DNA from: Natronosporangium sp035305625
Lineage (GTDB): Bacteria > Actinomycetota > Actinomycetes > Mycobacteriales > Micromonosporaceae
DNA length: 64,000 nucleotides
NCBI GenBank assembly: GCA_963809545.1
Contig: CAWEKD010000009.1
Location: 310,001 to 374,000 of the forward strand
Reading direction: 5' to 3'
Position numbers and translations under genes: made by a program. Of this stretch, positions 1 through 7,627 are shown piece by piece. Position 1 is the stretch's first letter; every line of letters starts with the position of its first letter. Below the pieces are notes generated by a model. That model made no database searches, had not been told where the DNA came from, and worked only from the letters and a program-made list of their open reading frames with translations.

Positions 1-279
1 CAGGCGTCCCTGGCGCTGGCGCTGGCCTTGGCGGAGCAACTGGCGGGGATGTCCACCACCTCCGCCAGCCTGGAGTCCATCATGCTGGATGAAGGGTTCG
101 GCACCCTGGACGCCTCCACCCTGGACTCGGTGGCGGCCACGCTGGAGAACTTGGCCGCTCGGGGCGACCGGATGGTCGGGGTGGTCACCCACGTGCCGGC
201 GCTGGCCGAGCGGATCCCGGTCCGGTACGAGGTCAGCAAGGACGCGCGTTCGGCTCGGGTGACCCGGGTAGGGCTGTGA
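1..279 (+). CDS. SbcC/SMC-type repair ATPase, C-terminal fragment
   Basis: The frame is open from base 1 to the TGA at 277-279, so only the last 92 codons of a longer gene are present. They show the end of an ABC-type head domain: the Ala/Leu-rich helix that follows the signature motif (SLALALALAEQ), a Walker B plus D-loop stretch (MLDEGFGTLDASTLD), and a switch-region His in VVTHVPALAERI. This order is typical of SbcC/Rad50/SMC ATPases that bind ATP across a dimer and act in DNA repair. The choice of SbcC over another SMC-like protein is inference, because Walker A and the coiled coil lie upstream of the window. Confidence 0.75.
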   Translation, partial: QASLALALALAEQLAGMSTTSASLESIMLDEGFGTLDASTLDSVAATLENLAARGDRMVGVVTHVPALAERIPVRYEVSKDARSARVTRVGL

Positions 280-292
280 GGCGAGTGGAGCG

Positions 293-1264
293 GTGATGCG
301 GTTCTGGGTGCAGAACTACGATCCGGCCGCCGGTCGGGCCGACGATGACGGGGACGAGCCGGCCGGGTCCGCCCGGGCCGAACTCGACCTCACGGTGGAG
401 ACCGGCTCCGCGCCGTGGGCTCCGGTACCGCCTCCCCCGGACCTGCTTCCCCCCGATACGGTGCTGCTGGTCGACGGAGTACGCCGGGTCGACGCCTGGT
501 TGTGGACCGAGGAACCGGACGGGGGCACCTACCCGGCGTTGGCCGCCTCGTACGCCGCCGGGGTGGTCCGCTGCCGACTGCGGGCGGGGGTGGCGGAGCT
601 GGCCCGGGTGGCGGTGGCCCGCGGGCTGTTCACCGCCAGCCCCACCGCCACCGATGTGGACTGCGGGCAGGTGCGGTACGTCGTCCAGCCGGTGAAGGTG
701 ACCGAGCCCGCCAAGCTGCTCACCGCGGTGCAGAATCCGCTGACCACGCTGGAGGTGCAGCTGGCCGGCGAGGCCCGGGCGGGGGCCACCGATCCGGGCG
801 ACCTGCTGGTGGTGGACGGCCCGCTTCAGGGGCGGACCGATCTGCCCCGCGCGATCGGCTACATCAAGACCCACCGGCAGCAGTATCTACCCGCACCCCA
901 GCAGGCGGTGGTGACCACGTTGGCCGCGGGCCAGCGCAGCCCGGTGTTCCGGCTCACCACCAGCTGGCAGCGGTACACCTGGTATCTCCGTTTGCCGGGG
1001 GGCACCGGCGCTCCCTGGTCCGGGCTGGTGCGGGCGGAGTGCCCGGGCAGCCTGCCCCTGGACACGGTGGTGGCGCTGGCGGATCTGTCTACTGTGACGC
1101 TCCCCCGGTTCGCCGCTACCGCCTACAAGGATCCGCGGGCGCCGCAGAACCTGGTGCCGATCGGAGGGTTGGAGCAACGGCTGCGGGCCCGGCTGGGCGA
1201 CGCCCGGTTCCTGCACCGGGTGTTGGCCCGCCGCGCCGGCCGCGCCCCCCTGGCTACTGGTTGA
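293..1264 (+). CDS. Hypothetical protein downstream of SbcC-like gene
   Basis: A 323-residue protein that I do not recognise. It has no signal peptide or membrane segment and begins with an acidic stretch (residues 10-40). Two starts compete: GTG at 293 and ATG at 296, directly adjacent; the ATG gives a product one residue shorter. It begins 13 bp after the stop of the SbcC-like gene on the same strand, so the two are probably cotranscribed, which hints at a role near DNA maintenance, but no motif confirms this. Codon use and GC are those of its neighbours. That it is a real gene is likely, since the frame is long and the spacing is operon-like. Confidence 0.7.
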   Translation: MMRFWVQNYDPAAGRADDDGDEPAGSARAELDLTVETGSAPWAPVPPPPDLLPPDTVLLVDGVRRVDAWLWTEEPDGGTYPALAASYAAGVVRCRLRAGVAELARVAVARGLFTASPTATDVDCGQVRYVVQPVKVTEPAKLLTAVQNPLTTLEVQLAGEARAGATDPGDLLVVDGPLQGRTDLPRAIGYIKTHRQQYLPAPQQAVVTTLAAGQRSPVFRLTTSWQRYTWYLRLPGGTGAPWSGLVRAECPGSLPLDTVVALADLSTVTLPRFAATAYKDPRAPQNLVPIGGLEQRLRARLGDARFLHRVLARRAGRAPLATG

Positions 1265-1301
1265 CGTTGCAGGATCCGGGCGAAACACCGATAGTGAGGC
1301 G

Positions 1302-3215
1302 GTGACACGGGACACCAACGCACCGGACACCAAGGCTTCAGACACTGACTCCCTCGACGCCGCGGCGTCGGAACGGATCGATGAGGACCGGACCGCTGCC
1401 CGCCGTACCAAGACCGCCGGCAGCTCCGCGGCTCGGGCCCGGGCCGCCATGCAGCGCCGACACCTCCGTCTGGCGCTGGTGACCAGCACCGCCACCGGAG
1501 CCGAAGTGGCTGGCGCCGTCGGCCTGGTGGTGGCCGGTCTCCTGTCCTGGGAGTGGGAGGACCGGCTGTGGGGGCACGGTGGGCCGGTATGGATCATCAC
1601 CCAGGCCGTGGTGACGCTGGTGGTGCTGGCGCTCGCCGCCGCCTGGCTGCTGCGGCGGGGCAACCTTCCGGACCGCGCCCGCATGACCGCGCTGGTCGGT
1701 TCCCTCGCCGGGACGCTGCTCGCGGCGGCGCTGCTGTGGCAGACCGAATCCGGTAGCCGGGGTCACGGCCCGCTGGTGGCGATGCTGGCCGGGCTGCTCA
1801 CCGCCGCCGGGTGCCTGACCTGGGTGCTGGCGATGCGGCAGTTGCGGCGGCTGTTCCCGTTTGGACTCGCCGAGGCCCGGAAACGCGGGTTCGGGAACCT
1901 GGCCGCGGTCCGGCGGGCCCAGTTCCTCGGTGGCCCGGCCGGCGCGGTGGTGGCCGGTGGGTTGGTCACGCTGCTCGTGGTCGGCGGCCAGACGGTGGTG
2001 GGTACGGTGACCTCCCAGACCGCCGAGGCGATCACCCTGTCCGGCCCTGCCCCCGCGGTCGATGGTCCGCCGGTGTGGACCGTCGATCTGCCGTCGGCGC
2101 CGGACAACCGGGCTACCCAGGCCTGGGCCACCGCCGCCGGGCTGGTGATCGAGGAGACCTCCGGGGCCCGGCTGGTGGACCCGACCACCGGTGAACTCCG
2201 CTGGTTCTGGCGGGACGAGGCGTACCTCCGCGTGGGGGGCGTGCTCACCGACGGCGGCGCGACCGTGGTGCTGGCCCTGGACTTCCAGGGCGAGGCCGCC
2301 GACCGGGACAAGGTGGTGGCGCTGGACACCGGCACGGGGCGGGTCCGGTGGCAGCGGTACGACGACGAACTGGTGGCGGCGATGGCCACCTTGGCGGTGG
2401 CCGGGCCGGAGGGTGACTGGTACATGGTCCCGGCCCAGGCCGGCGACGGTGGCGACGCCGGCGCTCCCCGGTTCGAGCTGCGGGCGATCGCCAGCACCGA
2501 CGGGGAGATCCGTTGGCGGGTGTCCCCGGAGGAGTTCTGCTCTTTCCTGTCGGTCAACGGGGTGGCGGACGTGGTACTGGTCGGGCAACAGTGTCCGCAC
2601 GAGGAGAGCACCATGACCTGCGAGCTGCGCGCCCTGGAGCCGGCCACTGGACAGGTGCGGTGGACCTGGCCGCAGGAGCTGACCGCCAGCGACTGCCAGG
2701 CTTTCCCGGACGGGGAGTACGTGTTCACCCGCTACCGCGCCGACGAGGAGATCCGGCTGGCCGCGCTCACGGCTACGACCGGGCAGCTGGCATGGGAGTT
2801 GACCGGGGACGAGGCGACGGCGCTGGACCGGCCGATCCTGGTGGGGGAGGCGGTGGTGGCGCTGGTCAGCCCGGCACCGGGCAGTAGCGCGGGCACGCTG
2901 CTGGTGCATGACGCCACCGACGGCGCGCAGCGGCATGAGGTGACCCTGCCGGACGGCCAGCCGATCGGGGTGGTGGCCGCCGATCAGCAGGCGGTGGTGT
3001 GGCTCTACCTACCGGAGACCAACACGCTCACGCTGGTCGGAGTGGATCCGGCCACGGGCACGGTCACCGGGCAGGCGCCGCTGGGTAGTTCGCCGGAGGG
3101 CACCCACTTCTACCGGGTGTCCGCCGTCGCTGGCCCGGCCACGCTGGCCACGTACGCCCTGGTCGGTGACGTCGAGGGAGGCGACGGGTTCCGGCTGATC
3201 GTGTCCGGGTGGTGA
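1302..3215 (+). CDS. Membrane protein with extracytoplasmic PQQ-like beta-propeller
   Basis: 637 residues, GTG start. The first 55 residues are polar and charged. Five hydrophobic segments follow between about residues 60 and 230 (for example GAVGLVVAGLLS, AVVTLVVLALAAAWLL, GAVVAGGLVTLLVVGG). The remaining 400 residues are soluble and contain repeated blade-like units of the form ALDTGTGRVRW, ALEPATGQVRW and ALTATTGQLAW, which are typical of PQQ/quinoprotein-type beta-propellers. Such domains in actinobacteria are mostly binding or scaffold modules, and no PQQ-dependent dehydrogenase active site is evident. It stands alone between the SbcC pair and the epimerase. The substrate is unknown. Confidence 0.72.
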   Translation: MTRDTNAPDTKASDTDSLDAAASERIDEDRTAARRTKTAGSSAARARAAMQRRHLRLALVTSTATGAEVAGAVGLVVAGLLSWEWEDRLWGHGGPVWIITQAVVTLVVLALAAAWLLRRGNLPDRARMTALVGSLAGTLLAAALLWQTESGSRGHGPLVAMLAGLLTAAGCLTWVLAMRQLRRLFPFGLAEARKRGFGNLAAVRRAQFLGGPAGAVVAGGLVTLLVVGGQTVVGTVTSQTAEAITLSGPAPAVDGPPVWTVDLPSAPDNRATQAWATAAGLVIEETSGARLVDPTTGELRWFWRDEAYLRVGGVLTDGGATVVLALDFQGEAADRDKVVALDTGTGRVRWQRYDDELVAAMATLAVAGPEGDWYMVPAQAGDGGDAGAPRFELRAIASTDGEIRWRVSPEEFCSFLSVNGVADVVLVGQQCPHEESTMTCELRALEPATGQVRWTWPQELTASDCQAFPDGEYVFTRYRADEEIRLAALTATTGQLAWELTGDEATALDRPILVGEAVVALVSPAPGSSAGTLLVHDATDGAQRHEVTLPDGQPIGVVAADQQAVVWLYLPETNTLTLVGVDPATGTVTGQAPLGSSPEGTHFYRVSAVAGPATLATYALVGDVEGGDGFRLIVSGW

Positions 3216-3265
3216 GACTCATCGGCCGCGTCTCGCTCCGGGGGTAAATGCGGCAGGATAGGGCC

Positions 3266-4183
3266 ATGCGGATCGTCATGGCAGGTTCGTCCGGGTTCCT
3301 CGGCGGTCACCTCACCCAGCGGTTACGCGCCGCCGGGCATCAGGTGATCCGGCTGGTGCGCCGCCCCGCCCAGGCCCCGGACGAGCTGAGCTGGCGGGGC
3401 GCCGCCGAACCCTTGTCGCCCGCGGTGCTGGCCGGGGTGGACGCGGTGATCAACCTGGCCGGCAGTCCCCTGGGCATCCGCATCGGGCCGGTCACGCTGC
3501 CGGTGCGCCGCTGGAACGCCGCCTATCGGCGCCAGTTCCGGGCCAGTCGGGTGGACACCACCGCCAACCTGGCCCGGGCGATCGCCGAGGCCGATCCGAA
3601 GCCGGCGGTGTTCCTGTCCGGTTCCGCGGTCGGCTGGTACGGCGACACCGGTGGGGCGGAGGTGGACGAACGCGCACCCGCCGGGCAGGGGTATTTCGCG
3701 GACGTGGCCCGGGACTGGGAGGCGGCCACCGCGCCGGCCCGCGACGCCGGGGTCCGGGTGGCGCTGCTGCGCACCGGGTTCCCGTTGGCGCGGGACGGGG
3801 GGCTGCTCGGGCCGCAGCTGCTGCCGTTCCGGCTCGGGTTGGGAGGCAAGCTCGGTGACGGCCGACAGTGGCAGCCGTTCATCTCCTTGTCGGACTGGTT
3901 GTCGGCGACGGTGTTCCTGCTGGAACACGACGTGTCCGGCCCGGTCAACCTGGTGGGGCCGCGGCCGGTGACCAATGCGGAGTTCACCCGCACCCTGGGG
4001 CGGTTGTTGCGCCGCCCCACCATCATGCCGATTCCGGCGGTCGCGTTGACGACGCTGTTGGGTGAGTTCGGTAAGGACGCGCTGGCCAGCCGGCGGGTGA
4101 TCCCGCAGGTGCTATTGGACGCGGGGTTCACTTTCCAGCATCCGGACCTGTCGTCGATGCTGGAATCCGCGCTGGGTCGATGA
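3266..4183 (+). CDS. TIGR01777 family epimerase (SDR fold)
   Basis: An extended short-chain dehydrogenase with the N-terminal dinucleotide-binding motif GSSGFLGGHL, the family sequence VINLAGSPLG near residue 65, an SGSAVGWYGDTG active-site region (Ser and Tyr), and a C-terminal DUF1731-like tail (PIPAVALTTLLGEF, ASRRVIPQVLLDAGF). An upstream in-frame ATG at 3248 would add six residues, but MRIVMAGSSG at 3266 matches the family start. The natural substrate of this family is not established. In M. tuberculosis the orthologous gene (Rv2216, from memory) lies next to lipB. Here an 11.6-kb RiPP island separates them. Confidence 0.85.
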   Translation: MRIVMAGSSGFLGGHLTQRLRAAGHQVIRLVRRPAQAPDELSWRGAAEPLSPAVLAGVDAVINLAGSPLGIRIGPVTLPVRRWNAAYRRQFRASRVDTTANLARAIAEADPKPAVFLSGSAVGWYGDTGGAEVDERAPAGQGYFADVARDWEAATAPARDAGVRVALLRTGFPLARDGGLLGPQLLPFRLGLGGKLGDGRQWQPFISLSDWLSATVFLLEHDVSGPVNLVGPRPVTNAEFTRTLGRLLRRPTIMPIPAVALTTLLGEFGKDALASRRVIPQVLLDAGFTFQHPDLSSMLESALGR

Positions 4184-4231
4184 CCCACGTCTGTCCAAGA
4201 AGACATAGAAAAACTTTTGTCCACTGTGATC

Positions 4232-4261
4232 TTGACGCTCCGGCACTCGCTTCGTTATGTT
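4232..4261 (+). promoter_or_regulatory. Predicted sigma-70-type promoter of the RiPP precursor gene
   Basis: A -35-like TTGACG at 4232-4237 and a -10-like TATGTT at 4256-4261 are separated by 18 bp. Transcription would begin near 4268, about 22 nt before the TTG start of the precursor gene. The region is AT-rich compared with its surroundings. The match is by eye, without a scoring model. Confidence 0.5.
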
Positions 4262-4289
4262 CACGGCATCCCGAAGCAAGGAGGTAGCC

Positions 4290-4445
4290 TTGTCGGAGCA
4301 GAAGCACGCTGCCCTTGGAGTGCGCGACGAGGAACTGGTCGAAGAAATCGACCGCATCAGCCAGCATGAGGACGGCAAGCAGGACGACGACCTCGCGTTC
4401 GAGATTTTCGCGAGCCGTTGCCCCGGCAACTCCAGCATGATTTGA
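4290..4445 (+). CDS. RiPP precursor peptide with an Arg-Cys pair in its core
   Basis: A 51-residue peptide. The TTG at 4290 is chosen because a near-perfect ribosome-binding site (AAGGAGGT, 4278-4285) lies four bases before it; the in-frame ATG at 4257 falls inside the predicted -10 box and lacks such a site. The first 34 residues are very polar and acidic (EELVEEIDRIS, then EDGKQDDD), typical of a leader. The C-terminus, FEIFASRCPGNSSMI, is the likely core. It contains the only Cys (44), preceded directly by Arg43. The radical SAM maturase gene follows after 132 bp. The precursor role is inferred from size, composition and position; the cleavage site cannot be seen. Confidence 0.8.
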   Translation: MSEQKHAALGVRDEELVEEIDRISQHEDGKQDDDLAFEIFASRCPGNSSMI

Positions 4446-4500
4446 TCCGTATCAATTCGCACACCCCGTGAATCCAGTTTGATGGAAGCGGGGAATCATG

Positions 4501-4535
4501 TCCGCCGCTGCACAAAATCCATGTGCAGCGGCGGA
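4501..4535 (+). terminator. Strong hairpin between precursor and maturase gene
   Basis: A perfect 13-bp inverted repeat (4501-4513 with 4523-4535; arm TCCGCCGCTGCAC) with a 9-nt loop lies between the precursor stop and the radical SAM start. There is no long T-run after it. It could be a partial terminator or an RNA-stabilising 3' stem that keeps precursor mRNA in excess over the enzyme genes, an arrangement common in RiPP operons. Confidence 0.6.
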
Positions 4536-4577
4536 TAACTATTATCCGCTGCGGACGGCACGATAGGACTGATCTTT

Positions 4578-5846
4578 ATGGACCGAATTGTCTGGGATCC
4601 CTTCAGCGACAGGACCTATCTCGTGTCGCCCGGCAGATTCCCACGGGTGGCGAATGGCCACCTGGGCATGGTGCTGACTCAGGCTTCCCGTGGCTCTGCT
4701 GATGGGGCCAGGATTGCGCAACAGTATCCTCGCACCATCGCCCGCGCCACCGAAGCGGGCTGGCTGACGCCGCGGACCGTGATGCGCACCGTCCCCCAGG
4801 ATCCCCACCTGCGGCGGGTGCAGATCGAGGTCGGGCTCCGCTGCAACCTCCGCTGTGCCTACTGCTACTCGATGTCGGGTCCGAAGCGCACCGACCAGCT
4901 CACGTCGGAACAGGTGCTGGAGCTCGTCGACGCCGCCGATCGACTCGGGGTGGTCGAGATGGACTTCACCGGCGGCGAGCTCATGCTCGACCCCGAGTGG
5001 GGCACTTATGTGCGCCGCGCTCGGTCGCACGGGATGGCGGTGACCATCCACACCAACGGCACCATCCTCACGGAAAGCCGTGCACTGCTCCTCAAGGAAC
5101 TGGGGGTTGCCGCAGTCCAGATATCACTGGACTCGCATCTGCCAGAGATCCACGACGCGAGTCGGGGCAGCAAGGGGGCGTTGAAGCGCACCCTCAGGGG
5201 TATCGACCACGCCTACCAGGCCGGTCTACCCGTACGCCTGGCGTTGATGGCGCAGCGGCGGAACATCGACTCTCTCGACGAGACGATCGTGTTCCTCCAG
5301 CAGCGCTACCCTAAAGCGACTCTCAATGTGGACCGGGTGGTAGCGACTGGCGGCGCGGTGGAGAGCGGTGACGCACTGACCTCGGAAGAGTTCTGGACGT
5401 TCCTGGCGCCACATCTTTCCAGTTCGGTGCGCGCAGGCAAGCTCTGCGAATCACCTGGGCTGCGCGAGTATGAGCCCGAGTGCGGGGTGGCGTACTCCTA
5501 TGTCTACGTCACCGCCCAGGGCGAGATCGCCGCCTGCCCCACCATGACCAGTCGGGAATCGCCCCAATTCGCCGCTCCCCGCCTCGACACCCACGACCTC
5601 GCCTCCGCCTGGTATGACAGTGCGTTCTTCACCTCCTTCCGCTACACCAACTGTGAGAACGTCACCCGCTGCGTCGCAGGCAAGGTCTGTGGCGGCGGCT
5701 GCCGATCGAACGCGTACGTAGAGTTCGGGTCAGTTCACGCCCCGGATGTCATCGCCTGTAACCAGCACAAGAATTCCACCAAGGTGTTCGTCGACTTCCC
5801 GACTCGCTATCGACAGGGTGAGTATGGAATCGTCACCGCTTCCTGA
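4578..5846 (+). CDS. Radical SAM/SPASM peptide maturase
   Basis: 422 residues. The radical SAM core has the 4Fe-4S motif CNLRCAYCY (Cys 89, 93, 96) and the SAM-contact region MDFTGGELMLD. The C-terminal third carries a SPASM-type set of Cys residues for auxiliary Fe-S clusters (CESPGL, PECGV, AACPTM, NCENVTRC, GKVCGGGCRSNAY, ACNQH). The first 85 residues resemble a small winged-helix leader-binding region, which is inference. SPASM maturases use 5'-deoxyadenosyl radical chemistry to make thioether, C-C or epimerised residues in peptides. Its position between a Cys-containing precursor and an arginase-like enzyme supports action on that precursor. Its end overlaps the next gene by 23 bp, indicating translational coupling. 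Confidence 0.9.
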   Translation: MDRIVWDPFSDRTYLVSPGRFPRVANGHLGMVLTQASRGSADGARIAQQYPRTIARATEAGWLTPRTVMRTVPQDPHLRRVQIEVGLRCNLRCAYCYSMSGPKRTDQLTSEQVLELVDAADRLGVVEMDFTGGELMLDPEWGTYVRRARSHGMAVTIHTNGTILTESRALLLKELGVAAVQISLDSHLPEIHDASRGSKGALKRTLRGIDHAYQAGLPVRLALMAQRRNIDSLDETIVFLQQRYPKATLNVDRVVATGGAVESGDALTSEEFWTFLAPHLSSSVRAGKLCESPGLREYEPECGVAYSYVYVTAQGEIAACPTMTSRESPQFAAPRLDTHDLASAWYDSAFFTSFRYTNCENVTRCVAGKVCGGGCRSNAYVEFGSVHAPDVIACNQHKNSTKVFVDFPTRYRQGEYGIVTAS

Positions 5847-6558
5847 TCAACGTCCGGTGGTCCGGCCGATCGTCTGCGACTGGGACGCTGGCTCACACCT
5901 TCCCGGCACGTCCCGTAACAGCGGCATGTGGCGGGATCTCCTCGCCGACTGTGACGAGTTCCTTCCCCCCGTCGTTCTCAACCGTCGGCTCGGTGAACTC
6001 ATCCCCGCCGCGCTGACCGCGGTGACCAGCGCTACCTGGGCGGCGGGAGAAGTTCCGCTGCTGCTCGGAGGTGACCATCGACTCACCTACTCCGCTCTCA
6101 CCGCGGCCGCCCACCACTTCCCCCACCTCTGCGTTCATCAGTTTGACGCCCATCATGACCATCACGCCGCCCCCTCGCTCACCAACTACTCCTTCATGCG
6201 CGCGGTGACCGAGCGGATCGGGTTCGACGTGGTCCGCCATGGCTGCCGAGAGGAGGGAGCGCCACCGGTACCGGTCCGGGTGCCCGATGCGGAGGTCTAC
6301 CTGACCATTGATGTCGACTACTTCGATCCGAAGTGGTTCGCGTCGGTCAACTATCCGATCGAGGTCACGGACCACGGCCAGTACGACCTCGCCACGCTCA
6401 CCCAGACCGTGCACACCATCGCCGCCTCCGCGCGGGTGATCGGCGCGGATATCGTGGAGTGGTGCGCCGATCGGGCGACCGAGGCCGAGATAGCGACCAT
6501 CCGGCAGCTGCTCACCACCCTGTCCACCGTCCTGGGGGCGGCGTCGCATGCCCGCTGA
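5824..6558 (+). CDS. Arginase/agmatinase-fold enzyme, probable peptide arginase
   Basis: 244 residues with the dimetal ligand set of the arginase superfamily: GGDH near residue 82, FDAHHDHH near 105, and TIDVDYFDP near 162. Members hydrolyse guanidino groups, for example Arg to ornithine plus urea. From published work (recalled), RiPP clusters such as those for landornamides and enteropeptins use arginase-type enzymes to turn precursor Arg into Orn. The gene lies inside the maturase operon and Arg43 of the precursor sits beside the only Cys, so a peptide substrate is the best inference. The ATG at 5824 overlaps the radical SAM gene. An ordinary free-arginine or agmatine hydrolase is the alternative; the protein is shorter than typical arginases (about 300). 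Confidence 0.8.
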   Translation: MESSPLPDQRPVVRPIVCDWDAGSHLPGTSRNSGMWRDLLADCDEFLPPVVLNRRLGELIPAALTAVTSATWAAGEVPLLLGGDHRLTYSALTAAAHHFPHLCVHQFDAHHDHHAAPSLTNYSFMRAVTERIGFDVVRHGCREEGAPPVPVRVPDAEVYLTIDVDYFDPKWFASVNYPIEVTDHGQYDLATLTQTVHTIAASARVIGADIVEWCADRATEAEIATIRQLLTTLSTVLGAASHAR

Positions 6559-7627
6559 CGTCACTCGCGACCGGCCTGGAATGGTGACCACCGAGGCGGA
6601 TGCGGAGCCGTTCGTCGGCCGGCGCTCGAGCATACAGGCGTTGAAGACCTGGTTCAGTGAACACGACTCGGGGGTGTTGGCGGTTCTCGGTGCGGCGGGC
6701 ACCGGGAAATCCGCTCTCCTACGCCAACTGTCGCCCGCGACGCCCCACCCCCAACTGGGGGGCGCCGCCCGTACCGTGACGGCCTGGATCGACGCCCGCG
6801 ACCTGGTGTTGGCCGAGCTCCACGACCATCTGACCGAGGCGGTGGGCGCGGATCTGCGTGATCGTCATGTGGTCAAAGCCGCCATTGGTGAACTGCACCC
6901 GACCGTGGTCATCGACGGCCTGGATGAGATGGCGCCCGGTGAGCCGCTGGCCACAGCGGTCTGGTTGCGGGACCTGGCGGAGTGCGGTTTCCGCATCGTG
7001 GTGGCGCTGCGTACCGACCCGGAAACCCCGGCGGAGAGCGGAAGGAGTCCGCTCCGGGTGTTGGAGCCGGCCACCCAGCTCCCGCTCGACAGTGCCGCCT
7101 TGTCGGAGGAAAACCACCGGGACATCGCGGAATTGGTCTCCAATGTCCTTGCCACCGGGGGGAGTCCGCCTCCTCCGGCGGAGGCGGCACGGATGGCCCG
7201 GTCCGTGTCGTATCGCGCGGGGGGAAATTTCCTCCTCGCCACCATCGTCGCCCGCGGCCTCGCCGGCCGACGCCAGCGAAGTGCGGCGCCGGCAACCGGA
7301 GTGACCACGGTTTCCCAGGCGGTGGATTTCGACCTGGACCGGCTGGCCGCCGGCGTCCGCTCCCGGATCGTCCGTATGTTGTGTGCGCTCTCCTGGGCGA
7401 CCGGGGTGGGGGTGCCGGCCAGCCTCTGGCCGGCCATGGCCACTCAGCTGGCCGGAGTCAGCTGCGACCCGCGCGACGTCGCGCTGACGATGGCGCATAC
7501 CGGCTGGTACGTCTCCCAGCGAGGGCCGAAATCCGATCCGTACTGCCGGTTGCGCCACGTCCAGTTGGTCGCCCACTTTCGCGACCTCAGCGGCTCCTAC
7601 CTTCGAATCGGGCCCAGCGATGACTGA
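6548..7627 (+). CDS. P-loop NTPase (STAND/NACHT-like), stand-alone ATPase half
   Basis: 359 residues. It has a Walker A motif GAAGTGKSALL (about residue 45), a Walker B-like PTVVIDGLDEM (about 118), a sensor-like IVVALRTD, and a winged-helix-like C-terminus, which fits STAND/NACHT or AAA-type ATPases. It overlaps the arginase gene by 11 bp, and its stop overlaps the ATG of the following WD40 gene in an ATGACTGA arrangement. In many actinobacteria a NACHT-type ATPase and WD40 repeats form one long polypeptide; here they are separate, coupled genes. A role as regulator, leader chaperone or assembly factor of the peptide pathway is possible but unproven. Confidence 0.75.
   Translation: MPADVTRDRPGMVTTEADAEPFVGRRSSIQALKTWFSEHDSGVLAVLGAAGTGKSALLRQLSPATPHPQLGGAARTVTAWIDARDLVLAELHDHLTEAVGADLRDRHVVKAAIGELHPTVVIDGLDEMAPGEPLATAVWLRDLAECGFRIVVALRTDPETPAESGRSPLRVLEPATQLPLDSAALSEENHRDIAELVSNVLATGGSPPPPAEAARMARSVSYRAGGNFLLATIVARGLAGRRQRSAAPATGVTTVSQAVDFDLDRLAAGVRSRIVRMLCALSWATGVGVPASLWPAMATQLAGVSCDPRDVALTMAHTGWYVSQRGPKSDPYCRLRHVQLVAHFRDLSGSYLRIGPSDD

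Noticed and set aside
1338..2936. 532-codon open frame on the minus strand
   Set aside because: Antisense to the PQQ-propeller gene, with biased composition and no ribosome-binding site.
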